Assembly (NCBI RefSeq): GCF_003369915.1
Contig: NW_022881603.1
Span: forward strand, 620,001 to 684,000
Source: Drosophila miranda
Lineage: Eukaryota > Arthropoda > Insecta > Diptera > Drosophilidae
DNA length: 64,000 nt
Direction of reading: 5' to 3'
Both the position numbers and the translations under genes were made by a program. A model generated the notes under the pieces. That model was not told the DNA's origin. It saw only the letters and a list, made by a program, of their open reading frames with translations, and searched no databases. Of this stretch, positions 1-11,160 are shown piece after piece (positions within the stretch are counted from its first letter, which is position 1; each line of letters starts with the position of its first letter).

Positions 1-9
1 TTTTTCCAG

Positions 10-696
10 ACCTCAAGTACCTTTACAGCGGCCTTGCTGTGCCTTGCCAAGAATCCGGAGAAGCAGGCCGTACTCCGAGAAGAGGGGATGAAGGTTCTAC
101 CCGAGAAGGACTCCGAATTCACTGAGGCATCGATGAAGAACGTTCCCTATCTACGTGCCTGCATCAAAGAGTCACAACGGATCTATCCTTTGGTCATCGG
201 CAAAGGCCGATTTCTCAATCGGGACAGCGTTTTGAGCGGATACCAAGTGCCAGCTGGTACCTGTGTGTCGATGGTTCCCCTGAGCTTGCTATCAAGCGAG
301 GAGCACTTCCCCAAGGCTGCTGAGTTCCTGCCAGAACGTTGGATTCGTAACGCCACAGACTCCAACGGGCAATGCCCGGCAAATGACTTGAAGCTGAAAA
401 ATCCGTTTGTGTTCTTGCCCTTCGGATTTGGACCCCGGATGTGCGTTGGAAAGCGCATCGTCGACATGGAGCTCGAGCTGGGCATCGCTCGACTCATTCG
501 GAACTTTAGCATCGAGTTCAATCATCCCACGGAGAACGCTTTCCCCTCCTCCCTGATCAATTTGCCCAACAGTAAACACATTTCTCATCCTAAATTATCT
601 TTACAACTGGAAAACCTTGAAGGAACTTATTTGCAATATAAAGTAGGTGTTTTTTTGGCCGCACGTCAATCGGAATCAACTTGTTTTGTGCTTTGA
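10..696 (+). pseudogene. CYP12-type mitochondrial cytochrome P450, unit 1, 3' part (exon 4)
   Basis: The window opens inside an intron ending tttttccag, and exon 4 starts at 10. The frame encodes the C-terminal half of a mitochondrial-clan P450: the ExxR motif (KESQRIYP), the PERW motif, and a complete heme-binding loop [10 protein letters not shown] with the cysteine ligand. The first three exons would lie left of the window. After LINLPN the frame runs on for about 40 residues to a TGA at 694-696. That tail does not look like a P450 C-terminus, and a GT donor-like site (aacaGTAAAC, GT at 572) sits exactly where it begins, so a last small exon is probably missing here. CYP12 enzymes are insect mitochondrial mono-oxygenases. 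This is the only copy with an uninterrupted heme region and exon end, but it is unlikely to make a normal protein without the last exon. Confidence 0.85.
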
Positions 697-870
697 GGCA
701 TGAGGCAAAAATTTCACACAAAATTTTCATTGTGCAATTTGTGCCAACACGAGAGGCGTCACTTATCTGTGCGGAGGCATTTCCTTGAGCAACACATTGT
801 GCAATCGAAATCCTGCACACATCACATAAATTCCTTCCATTCGAGAATACAAGACCCATTCCTATTGGCT

Positions 871-2988
871 ATGGTTGACCCAACCTCCATCAAGGGAGAG
901 ATCCTTGAGATGACTGGCGAGCATGTGGAGCAGCTCCATTCAATGTGGTCCCTCATGTTCGAGCCGAAGACATGCGAGGACTTTCTGCACAAACTCAAGG
1001 CGCACGCGGATAATTTCTATACGGATCTGCTGACCGAGTCGCGGGCGGCAGGCGGCCATCCTGGATGACATAGCCGCACTCCGAGCCGAGGCCAGCGACC
1101 TCACCCGACTCCTCCCTGAGACGGTGGACATTGGTCAGAGGCCCGACGATGTGCCACTGATCATATGGCAGCTGAAGCTGAACAAAAGCATTGAGCATCT
1201 GCGCGAGGAGCTCTCGAAACGTCGGGCGGAGATCGGGGAGCTGCTGCTCCAGCAGGAGCAGCTCTGCAAAGAGCTGGGCGCACTGCCGCTCCCTCTACTG
1301 GCGGACCCGCTGCCCCTGCCCGATGAGATGGACGGCTTTCGCGACCATCTCGACAACCTGCGCTCTCAGCGCGCAGTGCGCCAGACGGAGCTGGACCAGC
1401 TGCGCAAGGCCATCAAGCATGACATGAAGATGCTCGAGCTGAAGCCCCAGACCAATGCAGAGGATCGCCTACTGAACGATCTGAGCCACAATCTAACACC
1501 AGAGACACTAGAGCGGCTGCGGCAGATGCGCAACAGTTATGCCGAGCAGATCCAGGAGCTGCGCTCCAAAATCCATGACATGCGCGAGAAGATCTACGTG
1601 CTGTGGGATCGCCTTCAGGAGACGGACGAGAGCGCCATACGACGAGTGCGCGAGTGCACCGAGAATACGCAGCGCACCTATGACATCCTCCATTCGGAGC
1701 TGCAGCGCTGCCAGGCACTGCGCAGCCAGAACCTCAAGACGTTCATCGAGCAGCTGCGCGTCGAGATAAGCAAGTGGTGGGATCTAACGCTCAAGAGCCA
1801 GCAGGAGCGCAAGCGTTTCTCCAACTACTACAATAAGTATTACAACGAAGACCTGTTGGAGCTGCACGAGCTGGAGCTGGATGATCTGAAGAGCTTCTAC
1901 ACGTGCAACAAAGAGATTTTCGATCTGTACGAGAGCCGTGCAGAACTTTGGTCCCACATGCAGGCTCTAGAGGCAAAGGCCAACGAGCCGAATCGTTTCA
2001 ACAATCGTGGCGGCCAGCTCCTTAAAGAGGAAAAGGAACGCAAGGCCATCACCTCGAAGCTGCCCAAGATTGAGCAGCAGATCACTGAACTGGTGCACGC
2101 CTATAAGGTGCAATCGCATGGCCCGTTTCTGGTTTATGGCGAGAACATACTGGAGCTGATGGCTGGCGAATGGGAGAACTATCGGCAGGCCAAGCAGAGC
2201 TCGGCCCGCAAGAAGGCCCGCCCACCACGAGGACGGGCAGCAGCAGCAAATTGATGATGCCACCGCCGACTGCCGGTTCAACGGCCCCTCGCACGCCCCG
2301 AACTTTGAAGAACATGTCCTCAATGTCGACCTCGACAGTGTCGTTGCGCAAGACCCCAACAATCCAGCTGATCACTCCCAATATGACCAAGAGCACTGGG
2401 AATCTGCACAAGCGACTGAATCCATCAGCAGCCGCCAGCTCTTCGGGGTATCGGACTCCCAACGCCAAGCGCAGCCTCATGAGCTCTCTGAATTCGATAC
2501 GCCCGTCGCCGTCTACCGCACAGCGGCTGGCCAACAGCCAGCTGAAGGCGTCCAAGTCGCCACTAAAGCGGGTCCGCGTCCTGGACAACATATTGCGTCG
2601 CAGCGGGGGATTGGGCAGACGCAGCATTGGCACACGCTCGAACAAGAAGCCACGCACAAAATCAGCGGTGCCGGATACAAGATCGCCCAGCGATTCCGAG
2701 TATATGACCGATGAGACCACTGAAAATGACCGCGAAGCCGGGATCTCCTATGAAGAATTGGTGCCCACGAGTCGCTCCTCAGTGCTGCCCGTCGGCGGGG
2801 CTCAGCATCAGCGCAATCGCGTGGCTGTGCCACGAATTCGCCATGTCCTCGTAAACCACAATTCGGTGGCGTCGGCCGCCAACACACCGTCAAAGCAGGC
2901 GGTCAATCAGGAGGAGAGGCCTCGATTTGGCAATCAATTGAAGCTCCCATCGCCACGTGAGAGTCGCATGTGGCCGAATCCACGATGA
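871..2988 (+). pseudogene. feo: Fascetto-like (PRC1/Ase1/MAP65) gene, copy 1, two frameshifts
   Basis: The start at 871 opens MVDPTSIKGEILEMTG, and the protein would end PNPR at 2988 (about 700 residues). PRC1/Ase1 proteins cross-link antiparallel microtubules at the spindle midzone. The first two thirds are rich in heptad-like helices, as in the dimerisation rod and spectrin-like microtubule-binding domain (KWWDLTLKSQQERKRFSNYY is typical). The last third is basic and Ser/Thr/Pro-rich (SIRPSPST, RTPNAKRSLMSS), like the regulatory tail. Two lesions are seen. Near 1045 the sequence reads cgggcggcagg instead of cgggagaagcagg and shifts into a stop at 1066. Near 2215 one C is lost from the run after aagaag, and the frame changes. 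An internal 376-codon frame (1124-2254) and a second frame (2170-2988) remain. No intron is visible. Confidence 0.88.
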
Positions 2989-3082
2989 GATTATTGGAAT
3001 TTTTATTTGCGTTTTATGTTTGATTTTATTTTTTGTACCTTTATCTGTTTATCTCTGTTTCATTTATTTTCGATGTTGGCCC

Positions 3083-3131
3083 AATAAAAATTAAATTACC
3101 TTCAAGAAGGACAACCGAACCAAAAAAAAAA
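3083..3131 (+). terminator. feo copy 1 polyadenylation signal followed by an A-tract
   Basis: AATAAA lies at 3083-3088, about 95 bases after the stop. A run of ten A residues follows at 3122-3131. The same arrangement recurs after feo copies 2 (A-run near 7702) and 3 (A-run near 22346). A poly(A) signal followed at normal cleavage distance by a genomic A-tract is what a reverse-transcribed mRNA leaves behind, but a chance A-run cannot be excluded. Confidence 0.6.
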
Positions 3132-3590
3132 TAACAAGATATAAAAAAGCGCTAAAGATTAGCTTGTTTATATTATTATCAGGCCAAAAACTTTCGGCAG
3201 TCTACCGACCATTCCATGCCCAATAAATTAAATTTGTCCAAAAAATCTGATGCCATAATTATGGCGATTTATTTGTTTCATTTCATTGAGAGTCAGATCA
3301 ATCATAATACTATATTCCTAAATATTCCGTAGAAGGTATAACATAGTCGATCAAATAGCAGTCTATATTAAAAAAATATGGCAAATGTTTACAATTATTT
3401 CTGTTTGGCATTCGCACGCTCCCGCGAACGTGTTTTGGCACTCTCTCTCTCTCTCTTGTTCTGTTTGTGCTCTGTTATCGGTCAGCTCTTTTTGCAACAA
3501 AGCTCTCGCAGGCCTTTCAAATAGCTAGCTAATGGAATGATTTAGCAGTATAGCTCTGGCAGTGAAAGAATTAAGTTCCTAACAAGCAAA
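3132..3590 (+). promoter_or_regulatory. Upstream region of the CYP12 gene, unit 2
   Basis: This non-coding, AT-rich spacer lies between feo copy 1 and the next P450. It contains a 14-bp perfect palindrome gccataattatggc (3252-3265) and a CT dinucleotide run near 3441-3460. It is repeated before unit 3 (18006-18449) and as partial copies at 22370-22597 and 23688-23774. The P450 promoter should lie here. I see no clear TATA box or initiator that I could place with confidence. Confidence 0.5.
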
Positions 3591-5174
3591 ATGTTGAAAG
3601 TGCGCAGCGGTCTATCTATAATTCAGGCGCAAAAAGCAGCCCTCTCTGTCAGCAGTCCGCTGGTAAATATATAGTATACATATAGATGCGATATCACAGT
3701 GATATACGTTTTTAAATCTCTTGTAGCGTTGGCAGACCACAGCAGCTGTAGCAGAGCCCAGAAATGATGCAGAGTGGCTACAAGCTCGTCCCTTTGATCA
3801 GATTCCTAGTACAACTTTTCTGTCTACTGTTCGGAATTTTATGCCTGGAGGAAAATATAGCAAACTGGACATTGTGAAATTGTTCAAAGCTTTGCAAGAC
3901 GACTATGGAAACATATTATATTTACCAGGTATGATGGGAGGTACGTCATACCTGATGACTCACAATCCCAAGGACTTCGAGGTCGTCTTCCAGAACGAAG
4001 GAGTGTGGCCGCATCGGCCTGGCAGCGATACTCTTCGCTATCATCGGAAGACTCATAGAAAGGATTTCTTCCAGGGAGTGGAGGGAGCTTTACCCACACA
4101 AGGAAAAACCTGGAGCGACTTTCAATCGGCTGTAAATCCTGTCCTAATGCAGCCGAAGAACGTGCGGCTTTACTATAAGAAGATGTCCCAAGTAAACCAG
4201 GAGTTTGTGCAACGGTGCGTATGACTGATAATAAATCCCTGTTTACGCTCAAGTATGTTCTCCCCCCTTCACAGTATTAAAGCACTCCGTGATATCGATA
4301 CCCAGGAAGCTCCAGATGATTTCTTAAACGTTATAAATCGGTGGACCCTCGAGTCAGTCTCTGTGGTGGCTCTGGGCAAGCAGTTGGGACTGCTCAAAGA
4401 GTCGGGCGATAACGACCAGGCTGTGTTACTTTTCAAGTACCTGGACGATTTTTTTGAATTAACAGCCGATCTGGAGATGCTAATGAAGCTAATGAAGTCC
4501 CTAGATGGCGTACAAGAAATAACTTCAGCGTATGTAGACGAAGCTATAGAGCGTCTAGAGAAAGAGGCCAAGGAGGGTGTTGTCCGCCCTGAGAGCGAGC
4601 AGAGTGTACTGGAAAAGCTGCTCAAGATCGACAAAAAGGTGGCGACGGTTATGGCCATGGACATGCTAATGGCCGGAGTGGATACCGTACGTAGTCTGTT
4701 GTTCTCATACTTACCCTTATCTCATACATACTTTTTTTCCAGACCTCAAGTACCTTTACAGCGGCCTTGCTGTGCCTTGCCAAGAATCCGGAGAAGCAGG
4801 CCGTACTCCGAGAAGAGGTGATGAAGGTTCTACCCGAGAAGGACTCCGAATTCACTGAGGCATCGATGAAGAACGTTCCCTATCTACGTGCCTGCATCAA
4901 AGAGTCACAACGGATCTATCCTTTGGTCATCGGCAATGGCCGATTTCTCAATCGGGACAGCGTTTTGAGCGGATACCAAGTGCCAGCTGGTACCTGTGTG
5001 TCGATGGTTCCCCTGAGCTTGCTATCAAGCGAGGAGCACTTCCCCAAGGCTTCTGAGTTCCTGCCAGAACGTTGGATTCGTAACGCCACAGACTCCAGCG
5101 GGCAATGCCCGGCAAATGACTTGAAGCTGAAGAATCCGTTTGTGTTCTTGCGAAAGCGCATCGTGCAACTTTAG
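3591..5174 (+). pseudogene. CYP12-type mitochondrial P450, unit 2, heme loop deleted
   Basis: Exons are 3591-3662, 3727-4214, 4275-4686 and 4743-5174, with short GT-AG introns. Exon 1 encodes a basic, Ser/Ala-rich start (MLKVRSGLSIIQAQKAALSV) that fits a mitochondrial targeting peptide. Exon 2 carries the CYP12-like block from [11 protein letters not shown] to the [15 protein letters not shown] stretch. Exon 3 ends in the oxygen-binding helix motif AGVDT. Exon 4 has ExxR (KESQR) and PERW. Two defects are plain against the other copies. Twelve codons around [12 protein letters not shown] are missing after 4480 (in frame). Two deletions near 5150-5165, roughly 30 and 40 bp, remove the whole heme-binding loop including the cysteine and shift the frame into a stop. 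No heme could be bound, so this copy cannot be an enzyme. Confidence 0.9.
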
Positions 5175-5536
5175 CATCGAGTTCAATCATCCCACGGAGA
5201 ACGCTTTCCGCTCCTCCCTGATCAATTTGCCCAACAGTAAACACATTTCTAATCCTAAATTATCTTTACAACTGGAAAACCTTGAAGGAACTTATTTGCA
5301 ATAAAAAGTAGGTGTTTTTTTGGCCGCACGTCAATCAGAATCAACTTGCTTTGTGCTTTGAGGCATGAGGCAAATCAAGCACACAAAATTTTCATTGTGC
5401 AATTTGTGCCAACACGAGAGGCGTCACTTATCTGTGCGGAGGCATTTTCCTTGAGCAACACATTGTGCAATCGAAATCCTGCACACATCACATAAATTCC
5501 TTCCATTCGCGAATACAAGACCCATTCCTATTGGCT

Positions 5537-7569
5537 ATGGTTGACCCAACCTCCATCAAGGGAGAGATCCTTGAGATGACTGGCGAGCATGTGGAGCAGC
5601 TCCATTCAGCTGACCGAGTCGCGGGAGAAGCAGGCGGCCATCCTGGATGACATAGCCGCACTCCGAGCCGAGGCCAGCGACCTCCCCCGACTCCTCCATG
5701 AGACGGTGGACATTGGTCAGAGGCAGACGATGTGCCACTGATCATATGGCAGCTGAAGCTGGATAAAAGCATTGAGCATCTGCGCGAGGAGCTCTCGAAA
5801 CGTCGGGCGGAGATCGGGGAGCTGCTGCTCCAGCAGGAGCAGCTCTGCGAAGAGCTGGGCGCACTGCCGCTCCCTCTACTGGCGGACCCGCTGCCCCTGC
5901 CCGATGAGATGGACGGCTTTCGCGACCATCTCGACAACCTGCGCTCTCAGCGCGCAGTGCGCCAGACGGAGCTGGACCAGCTGCGCAAGGCCATCAAGCA
6001 TGACATGAAGATGCTCGAGCTGATGCCCCAGACCGATGCAGAGGATCGCCTACTGAACGATCTGAGCCACAATCTAACACCAGAGACACTAGAGCGGCTG
6101 CGGCAGATGCGCAACAGTTATGCCGAGCAGATCCAGGAGCTGCGCTCCAAAATCCATGACATGCGCGAGAAGATCTACGTGCTGTGGGATCGCCTCCAGG
6201 AGACGGACGAGAGCGCCATGCGACGAGTGCGCGAGTGCACCGAGAATACGCAGCGCACCTATGATATCCTCCATTCGGAGCTGCAGCGCTGCCAGGCACT
6301 GCGCAGCCAGAACCTCAAGACGTTCATCGAGCAGCTGCGCGTTGAGATAAGCAAGTGGTGGGATCTAACGCTCAAGAGCCAGCAGGAGCGCAAACGTATC
6401 TCCAACTACTACAATACGGATTACAACGAAGACCTGTTGGAGCTGCACGAGCTGGAGCTGGATGATCTGAAGAGCTTCTACACGTGCAACAAGGAGATTT
6501 TCGATCTGTACGAGAGCCGTGCAGAACTTTGGTCCCGCATGCAGGCTCTAGAGGTAAAGGCAAACGAGCCGAATCGTTTCAACAATCGTGGCGGCCAGTT
6601 CCTTAAAGAGGAAAAGGAACGCAAGGCCATCACCTCGAAGCTGCCCAAGATTGAGCAGCAGATCACTGAACTGGTGCACGCCTATGAGGTGCAATCGCTT
6701 GGCCCGTTTCTGGTTTATGGCGAGAATATACTGGAGCTGATGGCTGGCGAATGGGAGAACTATCGGCAGGGCAAGCAAAGCGCCGCCCGCAAGAAGGCCC
6801 CGCCCACCACGAGGACGGGCAGCAGCAGCAAATTGATGATGCCACCGCCGACTGCCGGTTCAACGGCCCCTCGCACGCCCCGTACTTTGAAGAACATGTC
6901 CTCAATGTCGACCTCGACAATGTCGTTGCGCAAGCCCCCAACAATCCAGCTGATCACTCCCAATATGACCAAGAGCACTGGGAATCTGCACAAGCGACTG
7001 AATCCATCAGCAGCCGCCAGCTCTTCGGGGTATCGGACTCCCAACGCCAAGCGCAGCCTCATGAGCTCTCTGAATTCGATACGCCCGTCGCCGTCTACCT
7101 CACAGCGGCTGGCCAACAGCCAGCTGAAGGCGTCCAAGTCGCCACTAAAGCGGGTCCGCGTCCTGGACAACACATTGCGTCGCAGCGGGGGATTGGGCAG
7201 ACGCAGCATTGGCACACGCTCGAACAAGAAGCCACGCACAAAATCAGCGGTGCCGGATACAAGATCGCCCAGCGATTCCGAGTATATGACCGATGAGACC
7301 ACTGAAAATGACCGCGAAGCCGGGATCTCCTATGAAGAATTGGTGCCCACGAGTCGCTCCTCAGTGCTGCCCGTCGGCGGGGCTCAGCATCAGCGCAATC
7401 GCGTGGCTGTGCCACGAATTCGCCATGCCATGTAAACCACAATTCGGTGGCGTCGGCCGCCAACACACCGTCAAAGCAGGCGGTCAATCAGGAGGAGAGG
7501 CCTCGATTTGGCAATCAATTGAAGCTCCCATCGCCACGTGAAAGTCGCATGTGGCCGAATCCACGATGA
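5537..7569 (+). pseudogene. feo: Fascetto-like gene, copy 2, long internal frame preserved
   Basis: The native ATG is at 5537, but 86 bp after codon 16 are missing compared with copy 1 (junction near 5609), which shifts the frame into an early stop. One base is also lost near 5724 (aggcagacg against aggcccgacg). From 5732 a single 567-codon frame runs to 7435 and covers nearly all of the rod, the microtubule-binding domain and most of the basic tail. A one-base change near 7428 creates the stop, and the ancestral C-terminus persists out of frame to 7569. If translated from an internal ATG, the product would lack about 105 N-terminal residues, the part that dimerises PRC1-family proteins. I cannot tell whether it is expressed. 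Confidence 0.87.
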
Positions 7570-7711
7570 GATTATTGGAATTTTTATTTGCGTTTTATGT
7601 TTGATTTCATTTTTTGTACCTTTATCTGTTTATCTCTGTTTCATTTATTTTCGATGTTGGCCCAATAAAAATTAAATTACCTTCAAGAAGGACGACCAAA
7701 CCAAAAAAAAA
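7570..7711 (+). terminator. feo copy 2 trailer with poly(A) signal
   Basis: This stretch matches the copy 1 trailer: cccaataaaaatt near 7661, then the A-run that ends at 7711. A Helentron follows immediately, inserted in or beside the A-run. The rest of the spacer resumes after the nested insertions at 18006 (aaaagcgctaaag). Confidence 0.6.
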
Positions 7712-8381
7712 GAGGGGGAACGTTGTGAGTTGCTGCGGAGACCGCAACTCTACAGTTATACCCGATACTAAGTCAGTATGACTCTCCTCCGGCAGACGCC
7801 GCTAATATTAAACGACACGACAAGGAGTGCGTGCGAGAGAGACAGAAAATCAGTCTGAGCGTGACGTCGGGGGCTGCGTAGCCAGTGCAAATTGATTTGT
7901 TCCTTATGGCTACAAAAATGATCCGATCTGATCCAGATTCAGCAATCTGATAGATATGGTCATTATCTATGATTCTGCGTTTTTAGTTTTCTCGAATGTG
8001 CAATCTTGTGGATGCAACAGATTTTCGTCTTTTGTGGGGGCGGAAGGGGGTGGGGCGACATTCTGAGATATACTTTTTATAGTGAGATCTAACAGAAGTG
8101 CGGCTACCAAATTTGGTTACTCTAGCCTTAATAGTCTCTGAGATTTGTGGATGCCCCAGATTTTCGTCCTTTGCGGGGGCGGAAGTGGGCGGGGCGAAGT
8201 TTTGAAATATTTTTGTAGCAGTGACATATCACAGAAGTCTGGATCCAAAACATCGTTGCTCTAGCTCTTATAGTCTTTGAGCACTAGGCGCTGAAGGGGA
8301 CGGACGGACGGACGGACGGACAGACGGACAGACAGACAGGGCTCAATCGACTCGGCTATTGATGCTGATCAAGAATATATA
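7712..8381 (-). mobile_element. Helentron (DINE-1-like) copy a, left part
   Basis: This is the 3'-terminal part of the family consensus, in reverse orientation: gagggggaacgttgtgag, then a hairpin (gagttgctgcgg/ccgcaactc), then a GA-rich box, and a GGAC/GACA tetranucleotide tract at 8295-8338. It is split at 8382 by a tandem LTR element and resumes at 17918. The family has no coding capacity and is non-autonomous. Assignment to the DINE-1/INE-1 Helentron group rests on the shared core (cgtttccgaccccataaag, tcttgatcagcatcaatagc, GTCY repeats), which I know from that family. Confidence 0.85.
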
Positions 8382-8668
8382 TGTAAGATTAATAATAATG
8401 TATCGTTTATTAATAGTGTTTTTCGAAAAAGAGTACAAAGTGTATGATTTAAGATGTGCAATTAATGAGTCTGTTCTTCCGACTTTTTGTTCAACTTTCT
8501 GCTTCTACTTCCAACAACCGACTCCCGTATCGATAACCCCTTATCGGTTGGGTCTTTTAAACATCGGTTAAGTCTGGTTATATCGGTTAGGTCTTATCGA
8601 TGGTATCTTAAGTTCAAATGTTAATTTAGATGGGATAGTGCTAACTGCTTGATACACTGTCCTTTACA
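8382..8668 (-). repeat. gypsy-A LTR (3' LTR of left copy)
   Basis: The 287-bp LTR runs from tgtaagatta to gtcctttaca on the plus strand, so it has the usual TG...CA ends. It contains several copies of an 'atcggttaggtctt'-like motif. It is identical in layout to the LTRs at 13000 and 17634. The polypurine-like stretch just inside it reads gcaggagggccgaa on the minus strand. Confidence 0.92.
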
Positions 8669-11160
8669 TTCGGCCCTCCTGCTCATCTTCATCTGTCCCA
8701 GATGATAATATATCATCGTTCTCTGAGACAAAACGCCATAGCTTCATATTGTCACTGCTCGTTGCTGTGATATTTGGCCCCTCGACTTGAGCAACCTTTC
8801 TGACGTCGTAGCGACCGTTCCGCTTTACCTTGGTGACTTCATATGGGCCTAGATACTCGCTGGCCAACTTGCGTCCTGCGACGAACTGCGTCCTCTAGAT
8901 CGCGACCATGTCTTCTAGTCTGTAGCCGTGCTCAGGTCGTCGTTTTTTTATCATAATAGCGCTTGTACACCCCTTGCGCCTTCTCAATGTTTTGTTTCGC
9001 TTGGTCACGCAGTTCTTGGCGCTCGTTGTTAAACTGCGTAACCAACTCCTCGTTGAGCACCTCCAATAGTCGACTTTCAGCTTGTCTGTGCATCTTTGTC
9101 CCAAACATGACCTCGAATGGCGACGACTTCAACGTAGAATGCACATGCGAATTAATCGCCATCTGGACCTGTGGCACATGCTTGTACCACTTCGTTGACT
9201 CCTGAGCTGAGAGCTTTGCGATGATACCCAAAATTGAACGGTTCACCCGCTCAATCTGACCGTTGCCTCTCGCCACACCTGTCGTTGTACACACATGTTC
9301 GACTTTGTTCTCGTTGAGAAACTCGCTGAATGCGTTGGATGTAAACGCTGCTCCTCTGTCGCTGACTATGCGCTTGGGAAAACCAAACACAAATGACCAA
9401 TCTCTCAGCCTCTTCACAACTTCTTCGTGACCTGTTGACTTAGTTGGGAACAGCCACACAATCTTGGAGAATGCATCTACCACAGCAAAAATGTACTTGT
9501 ATTGCTTGGCTGTCGCATCCATTGGTCCCAAATGATCAACGTGCAGCGTGTATAGTGGTGTGTCACCCTTGTCAATGCAATGAAGATAGCCTTCTTGTTT
9601 GCCCAACTTTTTGCTGAAAATTATACAACTGATACAATTAGTAATCAACTTATTTACTTTCCGTTCAAGGTGCGGAATCCAGTATTGCTGCTGAACTGAG
9701 TGCATTGTCTTCGCTGTGGAGAAATGACCAACTTCATGCGATCCTTGAATGATTTCCCTTTCCATCAGCCTTGGAACCACCAAAACGTCATTGCCATTTA
9801 CAGATTTGAAGAGAAGACCTCCTTTAAGCTTGTAGTCTTGATATGGGTGCTGCTTCAGGATCTCAACTGTGGCTTTGATGAAATCGTCATCCTGCTGTGC
9901 TTTCCTTATCCGAGCTGTTAGCTCCGTCGTCACGAACATGCATGTCTGCGGAAAACGACTGAGACAGTCCACGTGTCTCATTCTGTCCCCTGGGCGGTGT
10001 ACTGCTTTGAATGTAAAGTCCTCCATATACAGAATCCACTGGGAAACTTCTCTGGGTATATCTACTTTCGTTGTTGTCTGCTTAAACGCCGCACAGTCAG
10101 TGGCAAGATCAAATTTGATCCCCAACAGGTAGTGACGAAACTTCTTGAGTGCGAGGTATGCAGCTTTGACCTCCAAATAGTAACTGTGACGTTTGGACTC
10201 GGCTTGTGTAGTCTTTTTACTCCAATTGTAAATCGGGTGGAAATTGCCATCAGACTGCTGCAACAGAACTGCTCCGAAACCTTCTTTGGATGCATCCGTG
10301 TGGAGTTCCGTTGGCGCTTCTCGTGAGTATAAATGTAATACAGGTGCGATTACATGCAGATTCTTTAAGGTTTGTAGCGACTGTTGCTCTGCTTCGCCAA
10401 TGTTCCAAACTGCTTCCTTCCTGAGTAGATTCGTGAGCGGCCGGGCAACTTGTGCATAGCCAGGGATGAACTTTCTGAAAAAGCCTGTGAGTCCCAGAAA
10501 TGCTTGAACTGCTTTAATGTCTTTGGGCGTAGCAAACCGACTGACAGCTGCTGTCTTCTCTTTGCCGGGCCAGATTCTCCCGTCCTCAATGATATGGCCC
10601 AGAAAGCTAATGCGTGGCTGCATGAAGCTACATTTCTTCCACTTGATCTTTAGGCCAAACTGCGCAGCTGTCTCCAGGACCAACTTTGTCTTCCTCATGC
10701 ATACCTCGGGCGACGCGGCGTAAACAATTATGTCGTCCATATAAAGCTGCATAATGTCAGAGTTGATTAATTCTTGAAAAATATAGCTTACGAACCGAAT
10801 GAACGCAGCTGGCGAGTTCTTGAATCCGAAAGGCGCTTTATTAAACTCGAATAATCCCTCCTTTGTAACAAAGGCCGTATACGACTTGCTTTGCTCTTCC
10901 ATAGGCACATGGAAAAATCCGTTTTCAAGGTCCATTATGGTAAACCACTTAGCCGACTGCAGCTTTTCCAAGACTTCCTCCATGATCGGGACTGGGAAGC
11001 AGTCCAGCAATACCATGCTGTTTAACTTCCTGTAGTCTACGCAAACTCTAAGTGTACCATCTTTTTTCTTCACGACGACAACTCTGCTCGCTACATTTGA
11101 AGACGACTTGCGCACGATTCCTTGCTCGATCCATTCCTTCGTCTGTTGATAAACGACTCG
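8669..11160 (-). pseudogene. gypsy-A left copy, pol (RT, RNase H, integrase)
   Basis: Read on the minus strand, the main frame (8932-11115) gives a reverse transcriptase with the YMDDIIVYA catalytic box, an RNase H with the ATDCAAF region, and an integrase with an HHCC zinc-binding N-terminus (GHFSTAKTM...CISC) and a DDE core (HVDHLGPM, VSDRGAAF, NGQIERVNR). A run of seven A's near 8945 breaks the frame just before the integrase C-terminal module (GPYEVTKVKRNGRYDV). That module is found in another frame down to 8664, with an extra TAG near 8897. About 28 bp are missing near 11140 compared with the right copy, which separates pol from gag-protease. The element supplies its own reverse transcription and integration; this copy is inactive. 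Confidence 0.9.

Noticed and set aside
2082..2720. 212-codon minus-strand frame opposite feo
   Set aside because: It is the mirror of the GC-rich feo tail, repeated opposite each copy, with a Leu/Arg/Gly-rich product and no domain. A shadow of the real gene.
8295..8340. Possible CRISPR-like or satellite array of GGAC/GACA units
   Set aside because: Simple tetranucleotide tract that is a normal part of each Helentron; no spacers.
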